From IMG/VR virus record IMGVR_UViG_3300032268_000072, positions 1-23,288 of that record: a stretch of DNA of 23,288 nt. One strand, given 5' to 3'. Positions 16,137 to 22,984 of this stretch are shown in pieces (position 1 is the stretch's first letter; each line of letters begins with the position of its first letter). The notes beneath the pieces are model-generated. The model saw only the letters and a list, made by a program, of their open reading frames with translations. It was not told the DNA's origin and made no database searches. Position numbers and translations under genes: made by a program. The stretch comes from a virus.

Positions 16137-16161
16137 AATGGTGAGTCCACTAAGGAGGACT

Positions 16162-16422
16162 ATGGCAGAGTATTATTTCACTACCCCAACAATAGATGAA
16201 ACTCCCGCAGGTGAGCACATCCTTTTTGCTAGGTTTAAGTTAACCCGTGGCATAACCGTGCTTCGCATAAATGGGGTGTATTCTTCATACAGGTACCCAA
16301 GCCAGATACTAACCAATACGGCTGAGGAGTATTACCCAGGAGGTACAAAGACTTTGGTTAATCAAGCAACAGCCGATGAGTTAACTGCTCAGGGCTACGG
16401 AGCAAACATAACACCAGCATGA
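16162..16422 (+). CDS. Small head protein of 86 aa, unknown function
   Basis: I place the start at ATG 16162, behind AAGGAGG (16152-16158), rather than at an upstream in-frame TTG (16108) that would put the coding region through the hairpin. The product begins MAEYYFTTPTIDETPAGEH and is beta-rich (ILFARFKLTRGITVLRING), ending DELTAQGYGANITPA. Its length and position directly after the capsid gene fit a capsid-decoration, head-completion or head-tail joining protein, but no family motif decides among these. Its stop overlaps the next start by four bases (ATGA). Confidence 0.8.
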   Translation: MAEYYFTTPTIDETPAGEHILFARFKLTRGITVLRINGVYSSYRYPSQILTNTAEEYYPGGTKTLVNQATADELTAQGYGANITPA

Positions 16423-16670
16423 GCCTACATCAATTACAAGTACATCCAGAGTTTATTGAGGGTTGTTTTGGATGCAAAGTCGGAACATTACAATTAAGCC
16501 CAGGTGAAACAAACTCTCGTTTAAACATATCTACCCGTAAATGGGATAAAGAGTTACAAGCCTATAGAGATGCCAGAGCACAGGGTATTCAACCCGATGG
16601 CACAAGTATGAAGAAGATAGAACAAGCAGTAAAGATTTCAAATGAAACTGGAAAAGCATACGGAGTATAG
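16419..16670 (+). CDS. 83-aa conserved phage protein with CxxC pair
   Basis: Begins within the stop of the preceding gene (ATGA). The N-terminal part carries His9, Cys16 and Cys19 (VHPEFIEGCFGCK), a possible partial metal site although a fourth ligand is not evident. The C-terminal half is helical (KWDKELQAYRDARAQGIQ, MKKIEQAVKISNETGKAYG). I recall similar short proteins, with the AYRDARAQGIQP segment, near capsid genes of actinobacterial phages, without known function. The neighbours suggest a head-associated or assembly role. Confidence 0.8.
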   Translation: MSLHQLQVHPEFIEGCFGCKVGTLQLSPGETNSRLNISTRKWDKELQAYRDARAQGIQPDGTSMKKIEQAVKISNETGKAYGV

Positions 16671-16678
16671 GAGAAAAC

Positions 16679-16930
16679 ATGGCTGCTCGTAAACCGAAGA
16701 AACAACCCATTAAGCGTGTGCGTACAGTCAAAAATGAGGAACATACAGAACTAGAAATGTACTGTATATGGCTCAATGAATACTATCAATCATTATTAAA
16801 ATCTGGTTTTAAGTCCGATATAGCAATGGCGTTTGTTATGGACAAAGCATCATACCCACCATGGGTACAGTACAAACCAACTGAAGATGAGATTCGGCGC
16901 ATGTTTGATGAAGGGGATGGCGATGAGTAG
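16679..16930 (+). CDS. Hypothetical 83-aa protein
   Basis: ATG at 16679 follows AGGAG (16669-16673). The product has a basic N-terminus (AARKPKKQPIKRVRTVK), a helical middle with aromatic residues (LEMYCIWLNEYYQSLLKSGF), KSDIAMAFVMDKASYPPW, and an acidic tail (MFDEGDGDE). The alternation of a basic head and acidic tail is seen in other short proteins of this cluster. No membrane span or known motif. The next start overlaps its last eight bases. Confidence 0.8.
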   Translation: MAARKPKKQPIKRVRTVKNEEHTELEMYCIWLNEYYQSLLKSGFKSDIAMAFVMDKASYPPWVQYKPTEDEIRRMFDEGDGDE

Positions 16931-17012
16931 TCCTATTATCCCTGAGCCGATGTGGGGACTGCCCTCACCCACTGTAACTGATGAGGACATCTACGAAGAA
17001 GAGGATGAATAA
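16923..17012 (+). CDS. 29-aa acidic protein
   Basis: ATG at 16923 lies within the last codons of the preceding gene; the frame ends with TAA at 17010-17012, one base before the next ATG. The product starts MSSPIIPEPMWGLPSPTV and ends in Asp/Glu (YEEEDE). AAGGGGATGG at 16911-16920 could serve as its ribosome-binding site. The tight packing supports it as a gene, but it is very short and unassigned. Confidence 0.55.
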   Translation: MSSPIIPEPMWGLPSPTVTDEDIYEEEDE

Positions 17013-17013
17013 C

Positions 17014-17133
17014 ATGCCAGCACATTATGGAAATGAAATGATGAAATCAAAAGGCAAGAAAATGGCTAAGAAGTCAGGTAAGAAAATGGCTATGAAAAAA
17101 ATGGCTATGAAGAAAATGGGCAAGAAGAAGTAG
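17014..17133 (+). CDS. 39-aa Lys/Met-rich repetitive basic protein
   Basis: The frame runs from ATG 17014 to TAG (17131-17133). Fifteen of 39 residues are Lys and nine are Met. After MPAHYGNEMMKSKGKK the chain is a run of KKMA-like units that ends in three Lys. The DNA repeats AAGAAAATGGCTA at 17056-17068 and 17080-17092, so the gene seems to have grown by internal duplication. The sole acidic residue is Glu8. A protamine-like DNA-binding role is conceivable, as is a charged tag on a virion protein. The next gene begins on the last base of its stop. Confidence 0.7.
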   Translation: MPAHYGNEMMKSKGKKMAKKSGKKMAMKKMAMKKMGKKK

Positions 17134-17393
17134 TGGCAAAAGATTCAAGACTTGCAAGGGCTGGCGTATCAGGTTTTAATAAACCAAAGCGTACGCCAAG
17201 CCACCCAAGTAAATCACATGTAGTAGTAGCCAAGTCTGGCTCTCAAGTAAAAACAATTCGTTTCGGACAACAGGGTGTAAGTGGTGATAAAAAACCAACT
17301 GCACGACAAAAATCGTTTAAAGCACGACATGCTAAAAACATTTCCAAAGGGAAAATGAGTGCAGCATATTGGGCGGATAAGGTGAAATGGTGA
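17133..17393 (+). CDS. 86-aa basic conserved phage protein
   Basis: The start is GTG at 17133, overlapping the previous stop by one base; AAGAAGAAG upstream gives only a weak ribosome-binding site, so coupling is likely. The product is rich in Lys, Arg, Ser and Gly: SRLARAGVSGFNKPKRTP, then VKTIRFGQQGVSGDKKPTA, and a C-terminal SFKARHAKNISKGKMSAAYW ending KVKW. I know closely similar short proteins, with the FKARHAKN...AAYWA pattern, from aquatic phages, where they are uncharacterised. The His/Arg/Lys pattern suggests nucleic-acid binding; this is inferred. Confidence 0.8.
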   Translation: MAKDSRLARAGVSGFNKPKRTPSHPSKSHVVVAKSGSQVKTIRFGQQGVSGDKKPTARQKSFKARHAKNISKGKMSAAYWADKVKW

Positions 17394-17560
17394 AAGGTAA
17401 AGCATTTTGGGACAAGAAGAATCCAAACAAGACATCTACAAAACTGACTTCTGCACAGAAGGCTGCTGCCAAGGCTCGTGCAAAGGCTGCGGGTCGGAAG
17501 TATCCCAACCTTGTGGACAACGCTGCTGTAGCACGCAAGGTTAAAAAGAAAGGTAAGTAA
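17387..17560 (+). CDS. 57-aa Lys-rich basic protein
   Basis: ATG at 17387 overlaps the end of the previous gene by seven bases and the frame ends with TAA at 17558-17560, whose last base starts the next gene. A GGTG (17381-17384) precedes it. The product has 15 Lys and 3 Arg in 57 residues. It begins MVKGKAFWDKKNPNK, has a basic Ala/Lys helix (SAQKAAAKARAKAAG), and continues KYPNLVDNAAVARKVKKKGK. The AGRKYPNLVDN element is one I have seen in small proteins of uncultured phages. It is likely a helical nucleic-acid-binding or virion peptide. Confidence 0.75.
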   Translation: MVKGKAFWDKKNPNKTSTKLTSAQKAAAKARAKAAGRKYPNLVDNAAVARKVKKKGK

Positions 17561-17835
17561 TGGCAACAGGAACTGCAGGTAGTACATTTACTAGTGAACT
17601 TAATCGTTTAGCCAATGGTGGTACTTACCCTGCCCTAACCATTTACAAAGATGCACAAGGTGCTGCAAATGCCTACGCCAGTACATCTGGTTTAGGCATT
17701 ATTGCTGCCCTTAATCTTAAGGCAGATGCTAACCGCCAACCTAATAACTACAAAGGTTTAAATGCTATATGTAATGAACTTGCTAGTACCACCAATTTAT
17801 CAGCCGTAGTTGCTTTAAGGAGTATTAATATATGA
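17560..17835 (+). CDS. Hypothetical 91-aa structural-operon protein
   Basis: It starts on the last base of the preceding stop codon. The product begins MATGTAGSTFTSELNRLANG, has TYPALTIYKDAQGAANAYA, a small hydrophobic stretch GLGIIAALNLKA, and ends LNAICNELASTTNLSAVVAL. It is neutral and probably globular and helical, unlike the basic peptides before it. I recall similar short proteins just ahead of connector or tail genes in actinobacterial phages, of unknown function. Its stop overlaps the next ATG by four bases. Confidence 0.8.
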   Translation: MATGTAGSTFTSELNRLANGGTYPALTIYKDAQGAANAYASTSGLGIIAALNLKADANRQPNNYKGLNAICNELASTTNLSAVVALRSINI

Positions 17836-18725
17836 GTACCTTTACTCAACTAACAGACCGTGTAGAAGCGTTACTTCATGGCTATACAGAAAACACCGAG
17901 CCAACCTCATGGCTAACTACCAGCGCTACAACAGCATCAACTACTTTAACTGTTTATGATGCTACAGTAGTTGGGCGTGGTTATATTGAAATTGATGATG
18001 AAATTGTATTTGTTAATAATACAGACAATGTTGCTAACACCTTAACCCTTGCCCCATGGGGTAGAGCGCAGCGTGGTACTACTGCTGCAGCACATAGCAC
18101 TAATGCTAAGGTTACTGTAAGCCCATTGTTTCCACGACAAGAAATTAAAAATGCAATTAATGACACTATCAATGCTATGTATCCAATGGTATTTGCTGTT
18201 GCTTCCTATGATTTTACCTATGTAGCAGCACAGTATTCTTATTCAATTCCTGCTGCAGTAGAAAATATTTTAAGTGCTACCTATTCAATAGTTGGTCCAT
18301 CTAAAGAGTGGTTTCCAGTTCGTGCTTGGCAACTAGACCGAACTGCAGATACTACTGCTTTTGCTAATGGTAAAAGCGTATCCATATATTCAGAGGTAGT
18401 TCCTGGACAAACGGTACAAATTGCTTACTCTAAGCGCCCAACATTACTAAGCAGTAACAGTGATGATTATGCAACTATCACAGGCTTACCTTCATATTCA
18501 GAAGATGTGGTTATTTATGGCGCAGCCTTCCGTATGATTTCTTTCCTAGACCCATCACGACTTGGTTCTCAATCTGCCTCAGCAGATGTACTAGATGGCG
18601 TTAGACCTTCAGGCTCTGGTCAAAATGCTTCCAGATTTTTATTTAATATTTATCAACAAAGACTTAATGAAGTGGCGGATAACCAACGCCGTCAATACCC
18701 AATCCGTTCCCACTACCAAAGATAA
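17832..18725 (+). CDS. Head-tail connector/adaptor-like protein
   Basis: A 297-aa protein with two parts. Residues about 50-98 form a beta module (GYIEIDDEIVFVNN...WGRAQRGTTAAAHS) that also occurs in the next gene. The rest, from FPRQEIKNAINDTINAMYP, has the layout of a connector or tail-tubular A-type protein: an N-terminal helix, a beta-rich core (FTYVAAQYSYSIPAAVENI), and C-terminal helices with EDVVIYGAAFRMISFLDPSR and a charged end with RLNEVADNQRRQYP. No siphovirus tail-tube or tape-measure gene follows, so a ring between portal and short tail is likely. The family assignment is by layout and position, not by a diagnostic motif. Confidence 0.6.
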   Translation: MSTFTQLTDRVEALLHGYTENTEPTSWLTTSATTASTTLTVYDATVVGRGYIEIDDEIVFVNNTDNVANTLTLAPWGRAQRGTTAAAHSTNAKVTVSPLFPRQEIKNAINDTINAMYPMVFAVASYDFTYVAAQYSYSIPAAVENILSATYSIVGPSKEWFPVRAWQLDRTADTTAFANGKSVSIYSEVVPGQTVQIAYSKRPTLLSSNSDDYATITGLPSYSEDVVIYGAAFRMISFLDPSRLGSQSASADVLDGVRPSGSGQNASRFLFNIYQQRLNEVADNQRRQYPIRSHYQR

Positions 18726-18734
18726 GGTAAAATA

Positions 18735-20531
18735 ATGGCAGCAGGCGACCCAGGCTCAGTCAAGCGGAATTTCTCCTCAACCGCAGTAGAAACTTCGCTC
18801 GTATCATCAATAGGTTCACAAGCACAAGGACAATCAAACACAGCATTTATTGTCGCTTCTAATAGCGGTTTTCCATCAGTTCCTTTTACATTAATAGTTG
18901 ACCCAGATACCTCCAAAGAAGAGGTTGTAACGGTTACTGCTGCAAGCAGTACAACACTTACTGTTACTCGTGGTGAAGATAGCACACAAGGTGTAGCCCA
19001 CTCTGCTGGTGCTGTCGTAAGACACGGTGTATCTGGTAGGGATTTCCGTGAGGAACAAACCCATATTGCTGCTCGTGGTTATGATGCAGATTCTGCAATA
19101 CTTGCATTAGCATCCCAAACACATGTGCATGGTTTAGTAGCCGCTGACGGTAGCATAGTAGGCACAGATGCTTTACAAACTCTTACTCGTAAAACTTTAA
19201 CCTCTCCTACAATTACCAACCCAACCATTACTGGTGCTGGTGTTGATGCAAGTATTGTTTTTGAGGGTGCTACCGCTGATGCACATGAAACTACTTTAAC
19301 AGTAGTAGACCCAACAGCAGATAGAACAATTACTTTACCTAATGCAACTGGAACTGTAGCCCTTGTTGCAAATGTGTTAGCCCTTTCTGGTGGCACTATG
19401 TCTGGTGCCATTGCAATGGGTACTAGCAAAATTACAGGTATGGGTGACCCAACATTAGACCAAGATGCTACTACTAAAATTTATGTTGATACAATTTTAG
19501 GCTCTGCTACTGCAGCAGCAACATCAGCAACTTCTGCTGCTACAAGTGCAACTTCAGCAGCAACCTCTGCCACAAGTGCTTCTAATAGCGCTACTGCTTC
19601 GGCATCAAGTGCTTCAGCCTCAGCCACTAGTGCTGCTTCTGCCGCCACATCTGCTACTTCGGCTGCTGCTTCTGCTACCGCTGCTACAACATCTGCTACT
19701 TCTGCAGCAGCATCAGCAACAGCAGCAACAACAAGTGCAACCTCTGCTGCAAATAGTGCAACTGCCGCTGCCGCTTCCGTAGCCACTATTGGAACTTATG
19801 CAACAAGTGCTGCTACCTCTGCAACAAGTGCAGCAACATCAGCCACCTCAGCGGCTACCTCAGCAACTGCTGCAGCAACTAGCGCTACTAGCGCTGCTGC
19901 TTCTGCTACATCTGCTGCTGCAAGTTATGACAGTTTTGATGATAGATACTTAGGTAGTAAGACTTCTGACCCAACACTAGATAATGATGGTGGGGCTTTA
20001 ATAACTGGTGCTCTTTACTTTAACTCTGTAGTTGGAGCAATGAAGGTTTATGATGGTGCAGCATGGGATTTAGTAGCCCCTGATACATCTAACTTTGTTG
20101 ATAAGACAATCCTTACCGCTAAGGGTTCTATCATCTCAGCAAGTACGGCATCTACCCCTGTGGCTCTTACTGTTGCAGCAACCGATGGTTATGTACTATC
20201 TGTATCATCAGCAACTTCTTCAGGACTTGCCTGGGCAGCACCTAACCCTGGCGACATTACTGGTGTAACTGCTGGTACTGGTCTTTCAGGTGGTGGCACA
20301 TCAGGTGATGTAACCTTAAGCATTGATACAACCGTCACAGTAAATTTAAATACAGCACAAACTCTAACTAATAAAACAATATCAGGCAGCAGCAATACGC
20401 TATCCAATATTGGCAATTCATCCCTAACAAACTCATCAATTACCATCAATGGTTCATCTGTATCACTAGGCGGTTCTGTTACAATCGCTGGTGGAGCAGA
20501 TGAGATTATGGTATTGATGGGTGCTCTCTAA
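18735..20531 (+). CDS. Tail fibre with Ala/Ser/Thr-rich shaft
   Basis: A 598-aa protein. Residues about 50-98 share the beta module of the preceding gene (EEVVTVTAASSTTLTVTRGE...AHSAGA), followed by GRDFREEQTHIAARGYDADS, a likely attachment region. LTRKTLTSPTITNPTITGAG (from 150) and LTNKTISGSSNTLSNIG (from 544) are fibre-type beta repeats, and ATTKIYVDTILGSA precedes the shaft. Residues about 255-397 are almost only Ala, Ser and Thr in short repeats. The C-terminal part is Gly/Ser/Thr-rich with ITGVTAGTGLSGGGTSGDV and ends GADEIMVLMGAL. A trimeric fibre is likely. AAGG (18725-18728) is a modest ribosome-binding site. Confidence 0.85.
   Translation: MAAGDPGSVKRNFSSTAVETSLVSSIGSQAQGQSNTAFIVASNSGFPSVPFTLIVDPDTSKEEVVTVTAASSTTLTVTRGEDSTQGVAHSAGAVVRHGVSGRDFREEQTHIAARGYDADSAILALASQTHVHGLVAADGSIVGTDALQTLTRKTLTSPTITNPTITGAGVDASIVFEGATADAHETTLTVVDPTADRTITLPNATGTVALVANVLALSGGTMSGAIAMGTSKITGMGDPTLDQDATTKIYVDTILGSATAAATSATSAATSATSAATSATSASNSATASASSASASATSAASAATSATSAAASATAATTSATSAAASATAATTSATSAANSATAAAASVATIGTYATSAATSATSAATSATSAATSATAAATSATSAAASATSAAASYDSFDDRYLGSKTSDPTLDNDGGALITGALYFNSVVGAMKVYDGAAWDLVAPDTSNFVDKTILTAKGSIISASTASTPVALTVAATDGYVLSVSSATSSGLAWAAPNPGDITGVTAGTGLSGGGTSGDVTLSIDTTVTVNLNTAQTLTNKTISGSSNTLSNIGNSSLTNSSITINGSSVSLGGSVTIAGGADEIMVLMGAL
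19498..19925 (+). repeat. Ala/Ser/Thr repeat tract in the fibre gene
   Basis: About 140 codons are made nearly entirely of GCN, ACN and AGY/TCN triplets, giving units such as SAATSAT. The units vary in codon choice (GCA, GCT, GCC, GCG), so they are old or under selection at protein level rather than a fresh slippage array. The tract leaves long open frames in other frames and on the other strand that are not genes. Confidence 0.8.
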
Positions 20532-20548
20532 ACGAAAGGTAGTAACTA

Positions 20549-20851
20549 ATGGCTACAACAAGTAAAGCCCTATTCCGAGGGGCAGCATCAACATCAAGTG
20601 CAACGCTATATACCGTACCAGCATTAACAACTGCAGTGGTAACAAATATTGCTGTTGCTAATTCCGCAACATCTTCAGCAACATTTACTATATTGTTAGA
20701 TGATGTTGAGTTGCAAAAAGATTCAACTATTGAGGCTAACACAACAGCCTATATTGATTTAAAACAAGTGCTTGCTACTGGCAAAACAATTAAAGGTTTG
20801 GCATCTGCAATAACAGTAGACTTTCACATTAGCGGAGTGGAGATTGCCTAA
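20549..20851 (+). CDS. 100-aa beta-rich tail-associated protein
   Basis: AAAGG at 20536-20540 supports ATG 20549. The product reads as a small beta-sandwich: LYTVPALTTAVVTNIAVANS, SATFTILLDDVELQKDS, ANTTAYIDLKQVLATGKTI, ending ITVDFHISGVEIA. The same pattern occurs in short phage proteins next to fibres that may be fibre-tip or baseplate parts. No enzyme motif. It overlaps the next gene by one base (TAATG), suggesting coupled synthesis and a common location on the tail. Confidence 0.8.
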   Translation: MATTSKALFRGAASTSSATLYTVPALTTAVVTNIAVANSATSSATFTILLDDVELQKDSTIEANTTAYIDLKQVLATGKTIKGLASAITVDFHISGVEIA

Positions 20852-22089
20852 TGGCTATTAATAAATATCCTAGTTCAATAGCAGGATTACCAAAATCAAG
20901 CATTGCTTTAGTATTTAGTACTAGCACTCCAGGTGGCGCAGTAGGGTACGATGCAAATAGATTAGATTTTACATATAATTTTAATTTTCCTGCTGGTGTT
21001 GTTACTATACAAGGAAGTGATACCAATATTTCATCATATCCTTCTGCCGTGGCTTCAGGTGATAATTTTACTCCCGCTGCAAATAATTCTACTGTAATAA
21101 ATGAAAACGCTTCATCATCAAGTGTAATAACCGTAGCGGTTCCATCAAGATGGAGAACTGGCGGTACATTGGCTACTTCAAGTACTGCAATTACATCTGC
21201 TGCTTATGCTAACGGTCTTATTTTTGCTACTGTTAACCCTGTGGTAGGAAGAGTAAGTCAATTTTTTGTATCTACAAATGCTACAACCTGGACAGCAGGA
21301 ACCATAGGCACAGCAACTGGTGATAGAGCGTATGCAAGTGACGCATACGATGGAACTTATTACTGGATGGCTAATGGTGGAGATAGTACAATATATATAT
21401 CAACCAATGGAACTACTTGGACTACTAGATTTGGATATGCTGCTACTGGCATATTATATGCTGCTACTGCTCCAATGAAATATGTTGCATACAATAAATT
21501 AGGAACCGCTTCTATCCAAGTGTCAACCAATGGAACTACTTGGACTAGCAGATTAGACCCTAGTACTGGTGCAATTACCGATATGATTTATGCCAATGGA
21601 TGGTATGTTGGAAGTTGTAATAGTGCTATGATGATTACCTCAACAGATGGATTAACTTGGACTACTAGAAATGCTAACAGCAGTGGTAATAATATGACTA
21701 GTGTTGTTTACAAATCTCCATTTTATTATGCTTTTGCTTCAAACCTAATAAGAACTACAACAAATCCTACAACTTGGACTAGCAGAGCCACTGTATTTGG
21801 TGGTAGCAGTGTTGGTGGTATGACAGATGGAACTTGGTTAGTTGCCTTTGGCTCTGGCGGAACCGACTACCTAGTATCAAGTACTGATGGAACTGCCTGG
21901 CTTTCTAGGAATGATTCTGAAACTACTGCAATTGAGGTGGGAACTTATACAAATTCTACTATAGGATTTGTTGTAGTTAGGGCACCTTCAAGCGGTACTG
22001 CTACAACACGGTTTGCTCAGACTCCTGGCGGTACACCTAAATCACTAGACTCAGTTATGCTAAATTGTTACGGAGCATCCAACATATAA
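20851..22089 (+). CDS. Predicted beta-propeller with six Asp-box-like repeats, receptor-binding-type
   Basis: A 412-aa protein. Six S/T-x-[N/D]-x-x-T/A-W repeats begin near residues 141, 184, 225, 264, 303 and 344 (STNATTW, STNGTTW, STNGTTW, STDGLTW, TTNPTTW, STDGTAW), spaced 39-43 residues. This resembles the Asp-box turn of sialidase-type and related beta-propellers, although one residue shorter than the classic form, and suggests at least six blades. The first 110 residues (MAINKYPSSIAGLPK, then Ser/Thr/Asn-rich beta) probably attach it to the tail. No sialidase Arg triad was identified, so carbohydrate or protein binding is likelier than hydrolysis. Location next to fibre genes supports a host-recognition role; this is inferred. 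Confidence 0.75.
   Translation: MAINKYPSSIAGLPKSSIALVFSTSTPGGAVGYDANRLDFTYNFNFPAGVVTIQGSDTNISSYPSAVASGDNFTPAANNSTVINENASSSSVITVAVPSRWRTGGTLATSSTAITSAAYANGLIFATVNPVVGRVSQFFVSTNATTWTAGTIGTATGDRAYASDAYDGTYYWMANGGDSTIYISTNGTTWTTRFGYAATGILYAATAPMKYVAYNKLGTASIQVSTNGTTWTSRLDPSTGAITDMIYANGWYVGSCNSAMMITSTDGLTWTTRNANSSGNNMTSVVYKSPFYYAFASNLIRTTTNPTTWTSRATVFGGSSVGGMTDGTWLVAFGSGGTDYLVSSTDGTAWLSRNDSETTAIEVGTYTNSTIGFVVVRAPSSGTATTRFAQTPGGTPKSLDSVMLNCYGASNI
21400..21547 (+). repeat. 25-bp direct repeat in neighbouring propeller blades
   Basis: The 25 bases at 21400-21424 and 21523-21547 are identical and 123 bp (41 codons) apart, starting TCAACCAATGG and ending TTGGACTA. They encode the STNGTTWT segments of the second and third blades. 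Other blades have diverged, so this pair may be a recent duplication or gene-conversion event. Confidence 0.75.
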
Positions 22090-22102
22090 CAAGGGGAAAT
22101 AA

Positions 22103-22765
22103 ATGCATGTCAATTTAGTAATAGCAACACCTGGTCACTCAATGATAAGTGGATATGTTAAATGTCTAATGGCAACTATGGATATATTAAATCAAAATGA
22201 TATTTCAGTTGCTTGGACATCAGAGTATTCATCTAATGTTAGCGATGCTAGAGAGGTAACACTTGCTGGCACATTTCAAAATAGTTTAACTGAAACAAAG
22301 CCATTTGAAGGAAGATTAACATACGATAAAATACTCTGGATAGATTCAGATATAACTTGGGAGCCTGAAGATGTATTAAAATTATACAATTCAGATAAAG
22401 ATATTATATCTGGAGCATACCTTATTGCTACTGGAGATGTCATGGCTTACAAAGAAAAACTTGGTAAGCCATATTCTTATGATGAAGTAAAACAAATGAC
22501 AGAGCCAGTTGAAATTTATAGTGCTGGTTTTGGTTTTATTTGTTTTAAATCAGGCATATTTGAAAAAATGCCTCGCCCTTGGTTTCAAGCATTTCCAACC
22601 GAAACAGAGATAGATGGAAAACCTTATGTATTTAACATGTTAGGTGAAGATATTTCCCTTTGCCATCGTGCTAAATCTTTGGGTTTTCAAATTTGGCTAG
22701 ACCCAACAGTAAAAGTAACACATCATAAAACAGTTAAATTAACTTGGGAAGGAGTAAAACCTTGA
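22103..22765 (+). CDS. GT-A-type glycosyltransferase
   Basis: A 220-aa soluble protein. The N-terminal strand MHVNLVIATPGHSMISGYV, a DxD-type metal/nucleotide-sugar motif IDSDITW (Asp81, Asp83), and a C-terminal GEDISLCHRA (181-190) with DPTVKVTHH follow the GT-A fold of family-2-like transferases. A nucleotide-diphosphate sugar would be the donor; the acceptor is not known. No signal peptide or membrane span. The start has AAGGGG at 22091-22096. Being in the tail module it might modify a virion protein or a host surface sugar during infection. The fold is well supported; the substrate is unknown. Confidence 0.85.
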   Translation: MHVNLVIATPGHSMISGYVKCLMATMDILNQNDISVAWTSEYSSNVSDAREVTLAGTFQNSLTETKPFEGRLTYDKILWIDSDITWEPEDVLKLYNSDKDIISGAYLIATGDVMAYKEKLGKPYSYDEVKQMTEPVEIYSAGFGFICFKSGIFEKMPRPWFQAFPTETEIDGKPYVFNMLGEDISLCHRAKSLGFQIWLDPTVKVTHHKTVKLTWEGVKP

Positions 22766-22980
22766 AAGAAATAGGTAATCAAAGATACATAATTAATGAG
22801 GATTTTTCTATTAATGCTTGGTGGAAAACAGATGAAGAAGGAACTCCACCTTGGTTATATCAACCCCATCGGCTAGATGGAACACCTTGGGATTCTGCCG
22901 AAGAAGCAGAACAATGGTTTATTAGCGAACACACGCCCCAAGAGATTACAGAAGATGGTGCCGAAGATACTGTAGAATAA
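22762..22980 (+). CDS. 72-aa hypothetical protein
   Basis: I choose TTG at 22762, which overlaps the preceding stop by four bases (TTGA) and has AAGGAG at 22749-22754, over an earlier in-frame TTG at 22744 that would lie upstream of that site. The product begins MKEIGNQRYIINEDFSINAW, has WWKTDEEGTPPWLYQPHRLD, then DGTPWDSAEEAEQWF and an acidic tail. A Trp/Pro-rich small protein with a DGTPW-x-S-x-EEA element is known to me beside tail and glycosyltransferase genes in aquatic phages, but not its function. Confidence 0.7.
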   Translation: MKEIGNQRYIINEDFSINAWWKTDEEGTPPWLYQPHRLDGTPWDSAEEAEQWFISEHTPQEITEDGAEDTVE

Positions 22981-22984
22981 CAGT

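Noticed and set aside
16108-16161. Longer start (TTG 16108) for the small head gene
   Set aside because: It would translate through the stable hairpin and lacks a ribosome-binding site, while ATG 16162 has AAGGAGG directly upstream.
19481-19786. Open frames opposite and in another frame of the fibre shaft
   Set aside because: They arise from the GCN/ACN/TCN codon repeats of the shaft; the products are Ala/Val/Glu or Gln/Leu low-complexity chains.
20851-22089. Sialidase (neuraminidase) activity of the Asp-box protein
   Set aside because: The boxes are shorter than the classical motif, and no Arg triad or catalytic Tyr/Glu pair could be placed; a binding propeller is more likely.
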